Positions 34,201 to 46,393 of a stretch of DNA of 64,000 nt are shown in pieces. Below the pieces are notes generated by a model, which was given only the letters and a program-made list of their open reading frames with translations, was not told where the DNA came from and did not search any database. The stretch is from Cryptomeria japonica (lineage: Eukaryota > Streptophyta > Pinopsida > Cupressales > Cupressaceae), in the NCBI RefSeq assembly GCF_030272615.1, contig NC_081408.1:766727330-766791329 (forward strand). The letters are read 5' to 3'. Numbering within the stretch: the stretch's first letter is position 1; the number at the start of each line of letters is the position of its first letter. The translations under genes were made by a program, and so were the position numbers.

Positions 34201-36751
34201 TTTGTGTAAGAAGGCTTCAATTTGTAAAGGTGCATTATGTGGTTGGCTCATGGAGGTGTCATTATTTTCAGTAAATGTAAGATAATGTGGAACAAAAAGG
34301 TATCCCACCATGGCTTGAAACTGGTCCTCATTCAAATCAGTGGGGATAGAAGTGTCTCTCAAAGTTTTGTCAAGAATGGCTTTATGTGCAAGGGACATGT
34401 GTAAGAGCTCAAGGATGGAGATAAGTGTGGGTTTTTTCCTTAATTGTTCTACAAGGTCATACTCAGGTTTGGTTGATGAGGCAGCAATGTTTTTAGCTGG
34501 AACACCTTGCAAAGTGAATTTTCCTCGACGAGTTGTAACATTACATTCAGAGGTAGGTTCAGAAGAAGATCCAATGCCTTTTAGGACCACCTTGGGCCTT
34601 TGGGTAGAATTTTCAGGCATTTTGTCCTTGATGATAATGGTAGAGACATAATTGTCCATCGAAATGTGATTGATAGTTGAATCATAGTTATAGGATGCTC
34701 TGGTATAGTTGGTCTACTTATCTATGGCTTTGGATTTTCCCTTGTCATGTTTTGGGAATGGTTCCTTAAACATCTCATGTTCTTGCTTGGATGAGTGTCA
34801 TTCAATCTCAATGCCACCTCTATCAATAAGATCTTATATGATGTTCTTCAAATAATGACAATTTCTGGTTTTATGTCCTTTTCTCTTGTGATACTCACAG
34901 TATTCATCATCATTCCACCAATTTGGTTTGACCTTTGGTTCATATGGAGGAATATATGGAATTGTTACTATTTTGTTTGCCACTAGCTTCTTGAAATCTG
35001 ACTCAAGTGGTTCTCCCAATGGGGTGTATTTCCTTCATGGTTTTGAAGTTGTTTGAGTATTCACTTGATTGTTTGTAGAGATTGATCCAGAAAAAAAGGA
35101 TTTTGGGTCGTACTGTATTGGCATCAACAACACCATCATTGACTGTGTGCTTGTTTTTATTCCAAAATCTTGGCTTGTCTTTTCCTTTAAAGTCCTCTTT
35201 CTTTTCTTTGAATACTTTGATGATGCCTTATTCAATTAGGACCTTCTCTGTTGCTAAGCCTTTTTCAATGACATCCTTGAAGGTGGACAGGCAATCTTTT
35301 CTTAGATCATAACCAATTTCTCTATGGAAATTCTAGGTGAACATCTCTACCATTTGTTTTTTTGGTATTTTACAAGAGCATCTGCTAGCTAGATTTCTCC
35401 ATCTTTGTAAAAATGATGAAAAAGACTCTCCATCCTTTTGTTTGGTGTTGCACAAAGTAGTGACTGATATGTCTATCTCTATGTTATATGAGAAATGTTG
35501 GATAAAAGCCTCTGCTAAGCCACCCCATGAATTAATTACAGGTGGAGTTGGGAGAACCATTCTATATCTTGATCACCTAAGCTTTGTGGGAATAATCTCA
35601 TCAAAAAATGTCTCTTATGCTACTACCTCAATGAAAGCTATGAAAAAATTTCTTATATGTGCCTTAGGATCTCCTTTTCCTCTGTACTTATCAAGCTTAG
35701 GTGTCACAAAATGTGTAGGAAAAGGAGGCATTGGAATGATTTTGTCAAATGGATAGGGACATATGTCTCTCATTGTGCAAGTTGGCTTTGGTGTATTTAT
35801 GTCCTCCATTTTCTTTTGTAAGTCCTTAATTTGCTATTCCAAATTGTTCTTAGGTGGAGACTGACTTCTTGGACCATATCCCATACTTGAGCCACCGGGT
35901 GGGGGCGGAGCATACTACATATATGGATGATATTGATCATACACATGTTCATATGGAGGAGGTCTATAATGATGTTGCGTATAAGGACCACTTGGCATAA
36001 AGTCATGATGAGGAATATAATATTTGTTTTGTCCATGTATACCATGCTCTACATGCATGTCATGAGTTTGTTCTAATGTGTTACCCCAAAATTTGATGTG
36101 GCGTTTCCTTGTGTCTAAATTTTGAACATGACTTTGGATATCCAATTGCTTTGGTGGTTGGTCCTTAGCATTGGTATGTGATTGAGTATATTTTTCTGCA
36201 GAAGACTTCCATAATGGTTTGCAAAGGTGAGTATCATATGCTTGACCATGTGTATGTGGGACCTCAGGTTTTTTAAACAAAGATGATGATGATTCAGGCA
36301 CCATATGTGGTCCTCTATATCCTCCACTATTAGGCCTCCTTTGATCCATGTTGAGTCGAGGTTCTTGCAAAGGTTGATTTTCCATTATTTGAGATATGTC
36401 AAAATCATGAGGGATATTGGCTCCACTTTGTGCCATCACTTGTATGAAGTATTGTCTATCTCTCCTCATTATTTCTTCAACCAATCAATTAAAATGGGGA
36501 TCCATAATGGAGTCTTCCCCTTCTACTGAATGTACAAAAAAGTTGTCCATATTGTCATTGTGTGTATCATTGTTGTTTGTAGTGTCCATGTTCTCAACAT
36601 TTGGAATGTTTCTATAGGCATCCATGTCAGGCAATGTGGTATGATCAAAATTGAATAAGACATCATTGTCATACTCATAGGCACTCATGTTTGTGGATTC
36701 TTTAGCCTCTTTAGCTTCTCTCCTAGAATTTTGGGAATAGGTTTCAACCAT
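34201..36751 (-). pseudogene. Tat2 gag and gag-protease linker
   Basis: Read downward from the probable start at 36,751 (MVETYSQNSRREAK). Residues before about 35,900 form an acidic, then His/Tyr/Pro-rich head. The gag core follows (PKLDKYRGKGDPKAHIRNF at about 35,690; WGGLAEAFIQHF at about 35,500; KDGESFSSFLQRWRNLA at about 35,430). A zinc-knuckle-like CEYHKRKGHKTRNC is at about 34,890. The linker has a Tat-typical LISILELLHMS segment at about 34,410. There are several stops but the order is complete. Gag would package the RNA of this otherwise pol-less element. Confidence 0.85.
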
Positions 36752-38289
36752 GAACTAGGTATTGACCAAGATGTTGGAGACTAGATGAAAATGGAAAGAG
36801 TATGGAAGACCAAGAGTTGGATGAAATGTAAATGAATCCGAGGCTTACTTGCAATGTCCAAAGTGTAAGACCAAGTATGTATGTAGTAGAGTAGGTGTGG
36901 CTTCCAAAGAGATGATAGTTTCTCTTGATGAGGTAAGTTGACCTTGACTCTAAGTATGACAAAATGAGACCCAAAGGTGATAGACCTTGATGAGGCACTA
37001 CTTAGCAGAATGTTGTTGTATGTAGTGTGTTGACAAAGCAAGATGAGGACAAGCAAGTGACCTTTTGACTCAAGTTTAGAAAAATGTGAATGTAATGCAA
37101 GGTGTAAAGAAATGATGAACTTTGTGAGACCCAAAGGTAGGTTAAATGCTAGATTAAAATCTAGAGAAATAGCTTAGGAAGCTCAAGAATTCTGAAATTG
37201 ACTGCTCTTGTTTGCTAGATTGTAAATTTTTTCAATTTGTGAAGTTATTTGTTGTGACCAAATCAGAATTTTTTGACTGTTTTTCATGACAAGATGACAC
37301 AATGTTGATGAGGACTCAATGTTTGCAAGTGTTTAGACTCAAAATGACTCAAAATAAAAGTGTGTTGTTTGATGTAAAAATTTTTGCATACACTTGAAGA
37401 CACAAAAGACACAATGTTTTAATGTTTGGTCTTGAATTTTTGAATATTTAAAAGAAGACAAGCACAATTCTTATGGTTGGCTAGGACAATAATTGTTGAT
37501 CCCACATGGGGTTTCCCCCGAGGCTATGCTATTCAAAGCAGATATTTAGATCCTTTTCCCCAATGACTCCACCCTCAACACTCACTTCTCCAGGGCAGCC
37601 AAGCATTAGTCCCCACAAAAACTCCCTGTGGTGAACTTTGTATCTCTACTAAGAACCGTATGTGTGTGTGTTGTTCCAGAGGTCCGACCTGCTGCCCCAA
37701 CAACTAGAAGGATTTTGGCTTTCTAAAACAAAAAGGTGCTCATAAGGGCATCCACTTGTGTGGCCATACATGCGGCACTTTCAGCTCTGTAAATATAGAA
37801 GGCTCCCAGCTGGTAGGGGTTACACCCTACAACTGATCAAATAAATTTTATCAAACGAGTTTATGGGGAGACATAGTGTCGGTATGAACTAATCGACACA
37901 CCTTACCCATGGCTTTCACCATGGATATAATTTTTTATAGTGGTTTGGAAGAGGTGGGTTTTCCTCCCTACCACTTGGGTTGTTCTCTCCTCACTAGTAG
38001 TCCTAATGACCACACAGGGAGACAGGCCCTCTAGAGATTAGCACAAAAGAGCCTATTGCCCAAGACACAAAAGACACTGGTTCAATTTTAGTGCACCAAT
38101 TGAAGTGTTTGGTAATATATGAAAACAAGGAACATAATAAAGATCAAAAACCCTTGCCAAAATTTTGCAACAAAGATTTGTTAGTAGTTTTGCAATAATA
38201 CCCCTCCCGCAAGCACACAAGTTAGGTAAATTTTAGATCCAAAAGACTTTGTGAAATAGGGGCCTTCAACAATGCATTTTTTTGACCAA

Positions 38290-39195
38290 TTCAAAGATCT
38301 GATTCATCATAGAAAAAGACCACTTGTAAAATTTCAAGAAATTTCCAGAAATGTAAGAAAATCCAAAAAATTTGTTAATTTGCTCCAAAAATTATTTTTT
38401 TATGAAAATTCATAAAAAATTCATATAAAATGCATAATTGATCCAAAAAATATGAAATTTTTATTGGACACTCCTGATAGCCTTCCAAACTTGCATAAAA
38501 AAAAATCTCCAAACATTAAAAGTAGTTTGTCAGATATGAGCAAAATAATGCAAAACCTTAATTTTTAAAGATCCTATTTTCTAGGAATGATTTTGCATCA
38601 AATTGAAAATTACAAATAACGGATCCTATGTATAATTTTGAGAGATTTCCAAAAATGTAAGAAAATTCCAAAAATTCGCTCATTTGCTCTCAAAATTAAT
38701 TTTTTATGAAAATACATAAAAAATTCTTAGAAAATTCAAATATGTTCCAAAAAATATTATTTGTTTACTAAGTGCCTCAGATAATGTTCTTGACTTGCAA
38801 AACAAATTTGATGCCAAAATGCAAAGCCGTTTGTGAGATTTGATGAAAATAATGAAAAACCCTAATTTTTAAAGATCCAATTTTTAAGGAAATAGTTTGC
38901 ATCAAAATTAAAATTACAAAGAACATATATTATGTATAATTCTCAGAAATTTCCGAAAATGTAAGAAAATCTGAAAAATTGTCTCATTTTCTCTCAAAAT
39001 TATTTTTTTATGAAAATTTATACAATATTCATGGAAAATACAAATGTGCTCCAAAAATTCTAAATTTTAGATTGAGAGCTCTTGATACTGTCTTCAATAG
39101 GCCAAAAATATTTGGTGTAAAAATTCCAAGCCGTTTGTGAGATCAGATCAAATCTCTCCAAGATCTTGATTTTGTGTCCAAAACCCTAGCTGCAC
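38290..39195. repeat. 304-bp tandem repeat, three diverged units
   Basis: The anchor ATTTCC(A/G)(A)AAATGTAAG occurs at about 38,341, 38,645 and 38,949, exactly 304 bp apart each time. Each unit continues with a tttatgaaaat...cataaaaaattc part, then a non-repeat-looking tail. Units differ by many substitutions but hardly in length. Confidence 0.82.
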
Positions 39196-39281
39196 AAGGT
39201 TATTCTCCAAATTGTTTTACAAAACAACAATATAGGGTTAGAAAAATTGGCAAAGCAACATAGATGTAACAAAAATCCATA

Positions 39282-39299
39282 TCCCACTAGGCGTGCAAA
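39282..39299 (-). other. Tat2 primer-binding site
   Basis: Minus-strand TTTGCACGCCTAGTGGGA, the same position relative to the LTR as the Tat1 site. Confidence 0.7.
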
Positions 39300-39307
39300 A
39301 AATTTTA

Positions 39308-39784
39308 TGGTGAAAATGGAATAACAATGTTGAAAGACTAAATGAATTCAACCACAAAACCCTAGCCTAACAACAACAAAGATCCACCATAACATATGAA
39401 GATTACCTAAGATAATGCAAATCAAATGAAATCACAAAGATTATACCATCACATGTCCAATAGGGTTTGGATCTCCATTCTTCCTATCTCCATTGATCTT
39501 GCTTGATATATTTGCTCTCAGATTTTATGTGTGCACAAGAGCTCAACAAAGAACGGAAATGTGGTTGCAAGTAGACTTGATTGCATATGAAATTTTGAAT
39601 GCTAGGATGCTTGATTAGCTGATTAGGATGATTAGAATCATTAGGGTTGATAATGAAAGAGAGTATCCCCTTATATAGAATACACTATATTAAATGGAGG
39701 GATAAGATTGAGAGGTGTAAAAGATAAATGGTCGGCTAGGATTAGAGGGTAGGTAGAGGAAATAATAAAATAATGAGACGGTAG
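39308..39784 (-). mobile_element. Tat2 5' LTR, truncated by an X-family LTR
   Basis: Matches the first 480 bp (low-coordinate side) of the Tat LTR and stops at ggtag, where an X-family LTR end (TGTTAGTGAA) begins. ggtag (39,780-39,784) is the predicted target duplication. About 300 bp of the LTR are missing from the window. Confidence 0.85.
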
Positions 39785-42700
39785 TGTTAGTGAATATATT
39801 TTTGATTTTTATTTAATTGAATTAATCCAAAGCTCTGTTACCCTTTTCAAAAAATTAAAGTTCAACTAAACAATTGGGTAAATGTGACATACATCACTTC
39901 CATCTGAATTTTAGATAGGTACAACTCCCTCCATTAGTTATTCAGGGAATAGTCTAACTAAATAAACTGATATGCTTTTAACATGAAATCACGTAAGGCT
40001 TCCTACTTCATTATTAGATGAGAGGCCAGGTAATATGTAAATATTTTAGAATAACTTTCTACAAGATGCTTCGCCACGAAAATTAGAAGTAATCAAAGAA
40101 AAGTTTAATAACATTGATTTCAACACTTCATAAAAATAAACAAGAGAAGCAAAGTCTTTTTTCAACTAAATATCTTTCTAAACATCACAAAAAGAAGCCC
40201 CAGATAAATAATAGTACTCACCATCAGAAAAATGATTACAGAAAATTTTACTGGATTAATATTTGCAAAGAAACATTACTCCATGGATTCAAACTCAAAG
40301 ATTTAAAACCTCAAAATGCATATGATCTTCATATGTATATTCCATGCAACAAAGAGACAAAGATACAAACATAAGTTCCTTCCAATTTCAAATTTTGGAA
40401 AAACTGATCCCTTCCTTCAGACAAAACAAAATTTTCTAAAAACTCCAAGTCTACTGCACTAACCCTTTCTCAATCTTTCTTATCTAATTTATAGTAGTCT
40501 TTCGAGGAACAGAGGAGGTCTCCTTGAAAAACCGACCTCCTTTGAAATAGTTATAAAACTAACAGGGTATTTAGGGGACTGATGTCCCGAAGTCATTGCA
40601 AGGTTTTGAAAAGCATATAAAAATAAAAACAAAGCATAAGCATCATATTATGCTTCATCTCTAGTATCATCTCCTCCTCCACTTTTCCAGGCATCATGGG
40701 CGGTTGCAATCTCTTGAAGCATAGCCTGAATCGGATTCTTCATGGCATTGATTTTCACTTTTGCAGCTTCCTTTTCTCACATGTGTTTTACCATTTTCTT
40801 GGCATGTTTAGGTAATTGATCATTACCAATGAACATCATGGATTCAATTCGGGCGATCTGTGTTATATCTTCATAAGTAAAGTTGCCTTTGGCCCTAACT
40901 TTCTCCATGTGCAGCTTAAATGCCTTTACCCCATCTTGTGTATTCAGCCCACAAAGTCTTAGTTGCCAATCATGGTCTAGGTTAACCACTTTATTATCAT
41001 TGACCAAGCTACATTGAAGTTCCTGGAGCTCATAAACAGAGGTTTTTGGCATCAGAGATTACAACCTTCAAATGTAATTGCCCACCACGCTATGGTTTGT
41101 TCAACACAAAGAGCTGACACTCATCAGTTACCAATTTAATTGAGTTTTCTGTTAGAAACTCAACAACTCCATATTTTTCTATCTTGGTGAACATGGGTAA
41201 TACATTTTCCCACTTATGCTCCTCCTTTTCCCATTGCACAACCTGATTTTGGATCTCCGCAGTGAGGTTTTGAATTTTATCGCATAGCTTCCTTGAATTT
41301 GTAATATATTTTTTGCCATCTCTGATCACCCCTTCAATCCATTTCTCTATAGCCCCTGCGATGCTCTTGGCTCGCTGAACTTGATTCATTAGTTTCTTGT
41401 TCTCTAGTAAAGTGGGATCAAAATTTTCTGAAGCTTACGATATAGGAAGTGCTCCAAAATAGCCTAAGCTATCAATGAAGTGGGCTAGAACCTTGATATG
41501 CCGTTTCGGTTCCCTTTTCTCTTGTCCGTCTTTCTTCGACCTAGTGAGCATTTTCTTAGCCATCATATTGAAAAGGTGGTTATCAGAGTCCCTACTCATG
41601 TTTCTGAGATCTACTTTGGTGACATCAAAATCCTCTACATTTATTTCTTTACTTTCATCTTTGGGTTTATAAGAAGCAATTTCAGCAACCCACCTCTCGG
41701 TCTTTTCATCAGCATCCAACTTGGTGGTTTTTTTGAACTTCTTCTTCTTAGTACCTTTCTCCATGTATTTGACTACCATGTCTTGAATTGGGATGGACAC
41801 TGGGATCGAGCTTCGTTTCTTACTTACTGAAGTAGTTAACCATTTAGGAGTTGTACTTGAAATAGCTGTGTTTCCAGTCAGTTTAGGTGGCAGTGTCATG
41901 GCTACAATGATTGCATGGGAATCCATGGTGCTGACAATGTCACTATCAAGGTCCTTGACCTCAAAAATATAAGTATCAAGGATCTTGTCTTTTACCTCTA
42001 TGTCTCTGACCTGGTCCATTTTATTTTGTGCAACACTTCGTGACCTTGTATATCGAGGAGAAGGAAAGTTCAAAGCAGGATTAGGCTCGTGCTTGGTGTG
42101 AGATGACTTCTTATTTTTACCTCCATGCACAAGCATAGAAGTGGGGTTAGAAAAGCATTTTGGGGAACGTAGAGAAACAAAATTATCTCTTGCAGGACCA
42201 ATCTTGATGCCTAATTTCATTGCTCTTTTCTTATTAACCCAATCTGCAGTTTTCTCCAAGACTCTTTTTGTTCTGAGTTGTATATCATCTTCTTCTTCCA
42301 CATCCCAATTAATGTAGGATGTTTCAGGTTCAATTTGGTCTAGATACCCAGGTTCAAAAAGATCCAGATAATCTTCTTCGATCCCACTTATATCAAGTTT
42401 CACCTACAGTGAAACTACCTATTCTAGAACCATTCTCATATTTGCTCTTTTGAACACTTCAAGTTCATTAGAACAATCTTCCCAAAATTCCTCTAAGTGT
42501 GGGATAGGAAGGTGCGACATCAAACCAAGACTCACCTTCACAACTGAAACCAATTGAATGACTACCAGCAGACAATCCTTTGACCAGACATTCCGCAACA
42601 ATGAAGAATAGGTTTCAAAAATAAATCACTTCATACCTTATAACAAATGAAGCACCAAAAGCTCATTAAGAGAATTAATTTCAGCCGTCAACTCAAATGT

Positions 42701-43397
42701 GCCAAGCATTGGGATTTGACATCACGTGTGTGTATTGAATGCACAATGGCACTCTCAGCGTAATTGCCAACTCATAAAAATGATTACTTGCCTTCAAAAA
42801 TTGGCTAGTTGACGTCACCCGGGATATGGCCAAATCTTCATCTCACTTAGTAATAAATGCAGCATCATGTCGTTTAGTCTTTTCCATGGGACCCACCTAG
42901 TTTGAACATTCATGAACCATTTGAATGAACTTCATGAGGGTTCAGGTATTTCAAAGCAGATGCCATACCAAGGATATTTTCCTTTGGAAAAGATTAACTT
43001 TGTTGATTGCCGCTGGTCCTTTGAATTTCACCGAACAACTTGAACATCACTGAACTGTTTGAACTAGGTTAAGAAGGTTCACAACCTGGAGAAAGAGTAT
43101 ATGAAATATCATCTGCGACTATGAAATAGAGCTGCTGCAAAACACTTGAGTGAGCATTAGCTTGAAAATGTCTTAGACACCACTTAGAACCTGTGGTACC
43201 TAAATGAACACTATGAACTCTATTCAAGATGGTTCAAGGGGTTCGTGAGGTTCAAACTGACCATTGAAACATAATGCTAAGGATGTCAAAATGATTTAGA
43301 AGAGGGTTAGGGATTGAACCAACAAAACTTTAACAAGATAAGGACTCGACCAATAATTTTGCAAGATGACTCACCCTTGTTATGAGGGACGATATTT
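39785..43397 (-). mobile_element. X-family LTR copy A, inverted relative to the X internal region
   Basis: Homologous on the minus strand to copies B (46,394-51,277) and C (54,385-58,593). The end at 39,785 is exact (TGTTAGTGAA, the complement of TTCACTAACA). The other end loses similarity about 15 bp short of the expected TGTTACC terminus. It lacks about 1.3 kb, equal to about 55,245-56,555 in copy C, at a GAGT microhomology. By eye it is closer to copy C than to B. Confidence 0.85.
40648..42545 (-). pseudogene. LTR-borne ORF in copy A (C-terminal two thirds)
   Basis: On the minus strand the longest open part (42,403-41,435) has 322 codons without a stop. It starts MKLDISGIEEDYLDLFEPGY and includes KWLTTSVSKKRSSIPVSIPI and the charged KPKDESKEINVEDF. 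Two more open parts (41,389-41,090 and 41,052-40,777) carry the C-terminal region (SKIAGAIEKW-like, then EEHKWENVLPMFTKIEKYG and FIGNDQLPKHAKKMVKH). The N-terminal third is removed by the 1.3-kb deletion. Alignable protein-level similarity with copies B and C shows it was once coding. I recognise no domain; the C-terminal part is rich in charged residues and may be coiled coil. Confidence 0.75.
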
Positions 43398-43839
43398 TTG
43401 GTGAATCTATTGGGGAGCATCAACATTCAATAGATTAGTATGATACATGTGTGTTAAAACTAAAACTCATAACCAGCAATATCAACAAGATCGCCTAGTA
43501 TTGGAAAGAGAAGAAGAAATAGGTGAACGGTTGAGTAGAATTCCCATTACCCAAGAAAGTTGTTGTGGTTGAAAGAGTTGTTTAGAGACCCTATAAGAAA
43601 TAACACTAGATTCTTGTCCTTATACTAGATCACAAAGGAGAGAGGGAGTTGTTGATAATTTTTTTGAAGAACTGCAATGGTTATCATTCTCTACAAATTT
43701 CACTCCCAAGAGGAACGCTAAAAGTAGACCTTCTTCTCCTACTAAAACTACTCACAAAGTACCTCTCCTAGCAATTGGAAAGCATTAACTTTCTGGAATT
43801 CAAGCTCCTCCTATTTTAACTATCTTCCCTGTTTTCATC
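43398..43839 (+). other. Putative X leader with a hairpin at the inverted-LTR junction
   Basis: Between the inverted LTR A and gag; no coding sequence seen. AATCTATTG (43,404-43,412) and CAATAGATT (43,428-43,436) form a 9-bp stem right after the junction. TGGGGAGCATC at about 43,411 could be a primer site, but I cannot match it to a tRNA. Confidence 0.5.
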
Positions 43840-44905
43840 ATGGCTCAACCATGGGGTGCTGCAGTTGGGCCTCTTGCTCTCGGTGCTCATAATCCTCTCC
43901 CGAAAGGGGCTAGGGATGTTTTACCTAAGTTCAATGGAGACGAGAAAATATCAGTTGAAGAATTCTTGAACTCCTTCAATGTAGCGACTAGATACTGGTA
44001 GTGCAACATGAAGATGTGGTTGCTAGGATTTTTGCTCAAACTCTTAATGAGGGAGTGGCAGATTGGTTCAGTCATCTGTAGGTAGGATCTATAACCAATT
44101 GGCAAACAAAGAAAACTGCTTTGGAGAAATGGTTCAAGAGCGCTGATGATGAGCACTCACTTTTGGCTTAGCTCACACAAATGAAGAAAGAGATCCATGA
44201 GCCAATGAGAGATTATGTGGCTAGGTATAATAAGATTATTCATAAAATTCCCTAGGCTAAAAGACCAACTAGTGATAACCAACAATGTTTCTTTATCAAC
44301 TCTATGCCCCCTGATGTTGGTTTCCACCTTAGAAGAAATAGGCCAGTTGATCTTGATACTACACAGAACCAAGCTATAGAGCTTGAAGATGATTTAATAA
44401 CAATAGGGAAGTGGAGAAAAGATGTGCAAATTCCTCAAGGTCAATCTCAAACTTCCACTTCTTCGATTGATCCAGTTGTCCAAAGATTAGTCAATGATAT
44501 GATTGCCTTGAAGAGGCAAATTCCAAAAACTAGAGGTTCTTACCCACGACCCTATCAAGATATAAGTAGGAAACAACTGAACCAACACAATTATGGGCAA
44601 ACTTTGCAACTCCCTACTGCCCCGCAAAGATTGCAAATAGAAGGTCCTTCTGATAAAGTGTTATGTGCTCTTTTCACCTTACTTCAGATCATGATGGGAA
44701 TTCTTGTCCTGACATGATAAGGCGTGTCCAAATGAGAAGCACAAAGGATGAACTCAGGGAGTTCACTGAAGCAGAGAAGATTCAAGAAGTACCTGGTGAC
44801 TCTGGATCATTTTACCTTGAATATGAATCAGATTCAGAAAGAGGTGGTAATATTTTGGTAACTCTTGAAGACCTTGCATGTGCAATCCTTACAAGGAATC
44901 AATGA
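43840..44905 (+). pseudogene. X element gag
   Basis: Starts MAQPWGAAVGPLALGAHNPL. The capsid core (retrotransposon gag family) follows: LPKFNGDEKISVEEFLNSF, then after a frame change DVVARIFAQTLNEGVADWF, KKEIHEPMRDYVARYNKI and CFFINSMPPDVGF, with TAG stops at three places where glutamine is likely. A stretch rich in Ser/Thr/Gln leads to a knuckle-like CSFHLTSDHDGNSC at about 44,665-44,705, in a second frame that runs to 44,905. It would form the particle. It is inactive here because of stops and frameshifts. Confidence 0.85.
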
Positions 44906-45329
44906 ACTCCCCAACCTACTCCTGTTGAAAACTCTACCAGAACCAATTTCAAGGGTAAGGGTCCCACAAGTAATGATTCTTCCTTTCATGCAAAAACTCC
45001 TAAAGTTAAGATTTTGCAAAGGAATACTAAAAGTAAAAACAATTTTTCTCCCTTACCCTCTTTTGACATAATTGAATTTTGCAAGTCTTTGACTGTTCAA
45101 ATTTCCACTGCCGAATATTTAAAACTGAACTCGGGGGAATTAGACAAGTTGGTCAAATATGTTAAAGGAGATCCCACCTCAGAGTCCTCAGTGCATGAGT
45201 GTATGGTTGATAATGGTTTGTTTGTTGCTGAAAAGCCTACATTTGCTTCTAGCTTTCCCACTGATTCAATTAATCCCTGTGCCTCTCATAGTGCTGAAGG
45301 TAAGCTTGACACTTAGGTTTTGAAACCCA

Positions 45330-45705
45330 AACCTTTTTATATCTCTCTCCTCTTGAATGGTTAGAATCTTAGTAATTGTATTATAGATTCGGGGGCGTCA
45401 GATAACATAATACCATCATCTGTTGCCAAAGCTTTGGGTTTAACACTTACCAAGAAATTTGGGACATGCTACTCGATGGATGGGAAGTAGGTCCCTCTCA
45501 TTGGACAAATATAAGATGCTCAAGTAGTACTCGCAGCGTGTCCTAATAAACGGGTAAGGTTGACCATTTTGGTTGCTGACATTCCTGCAAGTTATGGGAT
45601 GCTTTTGAGTAGAAATTTCTATAGAGATTTGGGGGGTGAGATCAAGATGGATAGGTCAGAAGCTATCATTCCACTAGAAAAAATAAAAGATCAAACTTGA
45701 ACCTG
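45330..45705 (+). pseudogene. X element aspartic protease
   Basis: Contains an intact retropepsin active site, IIDSGASDNIIPSS, at about 45,385, then SVAKALGLTLTKKFG and ILVADIPASYGMLLSRNF, the standard second conserved block. Two or three TAG stops interrupt it. The protease would process Gag-Pol. It lies about 80 bp before an RNase H-like domain instead of directly before RT. Confidence 0.85.
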
Positions 45706-45784
45706 AACTGAAAAATAAACATACAGTCTTTCCTTATGATAATCCCAAAGCCTAGATTCTATTCCAAGAATGTGAATTTGGAAA

Positions 45785-46388
45785 TTATCTCATTCTTGCA
45801 CCTAATAAAAAAGAGTTAGAAGAAGTAGTTGATGAACAAGATGAATTGTGGCAAATGGGATTTGATGGAAGTTGCACCAACTCTGGTTCAGGAGCAGGGG
45901 TATTTCTACTTTCTCCTAATGATAATGTTTTTCCTTTTTCCTTTAAATTAGATTTCAAGAATACAAATAACACTATGGAATATGAGGCATTATTTTTAGG
46001 GTTGAATGAAGCCAAATATAATGGCATAAAATTGCTTAAGGTGAAAGGTGATGTTGAGCTGATTGTTAAATAGGTAAGAAATGTTTACTCTGTTAAAAAT
46101 AATAGATTGAAACATTATAGAAATAGAGTTTGGGATGAGATAGAGTTTTTTGGTGCTTTCTCAATTGAAGCTATACCAAGAGAGCAAAACACTAGGGTAG
46201 ATTCATTGGCTATTTCAACTTCTCTCTTGTTACCACACTCAAACTTTAAGAGTGATTCTTATAGGATTGAAATGATTTATAGACCTAGTGTTCCCGACAA
46301 TGTGAATCATTAGAAAGTATTTAATACAGATGTTCAGATTAAAGATTTTCTGGAGTGTACCCACTCATTTGTCCAATCATATTTTGAA
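45785..46388 (+). pseudogene. X element additional (archaeal-type) RNase H, upstream of RT
   Basis: Reads MGFDGSCTNSGSGAGVFL, NTNNTMEYEALFLGL, KVKGDVELIVK-stop-V and PREQNTRVDSLAIS. The four acidic catalytic positions (Asp, Glu, Asp, Asp) are present. This is the archaeal-type RNase H known as the second RNase H of Tat-lineage elements, where, to my knowledge, it usually sits between RNase H and integrase. Here it precedes RT, and the frame runs on through SVPDNVNH, IKDFLECTHS and FVQSYFEGS up to the solo LTR B insertion, then continues beyond it. Confidence 0.85.
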
Positions 46389-46393
46389 GGTTC
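46389..46393. repeat. Left target duplication (ggttc) of solo LTR B
   Basis: ggttc here pairs with gattc at 51,278-51,282, four of five matching. Removing LTR B with one copy leaves the pol frame open across the site. Confidence 0.8.

Larger units (their letters stand above)
36752..39307 (-). mobile_element. Tat2 leader
   Basis: The untranslated region between primer site and gag, homologous to 1-2,113 in its first 1.4 kb. It lacks the CACAGACGCG arrays of Tat1 and instead holds three units of a 304-bp tandem repeat (about 38,290-39,195). The primer-site sequence TTTTGCACGCCTAGTGGGA (minus strand) is at 39,282-39,299. No coding sequence is recognised. Confidence 0.82.
27819..39784 (-). mobile_element. 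Tat2: minus-strand Tat-like Ty3/gypsy element, pol mostly deleted
   Basis: Read on the minus strand: 5' LTR (39,784 down to 39,308, cut short), primer site, long leader, gag, protease, a remnant of the integrase C-terminus, a non-coding region with an antisense PMD ORF, tandem repeats, polypurine tract and 3' LTR. RT, RNase H and the integrase core are absent, so it is non-autonomous. It interrupts an F-box pseudogene on its low-coordinate side. Its own 5' LTR is broken at 39,784 by an X-family LTR. The missing rest of that LTR was not found. Confidence 0.88.

Noticed and set aside
42530-42560. Spliced (retro-processed) form of the X LTR in copy A
   Set aside because: Copy A lacks about 1.3 kb, but it keeps the GTGAGT bases at the junction. 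The edges fit a deletion at a GAGT microhomology, not splicing.
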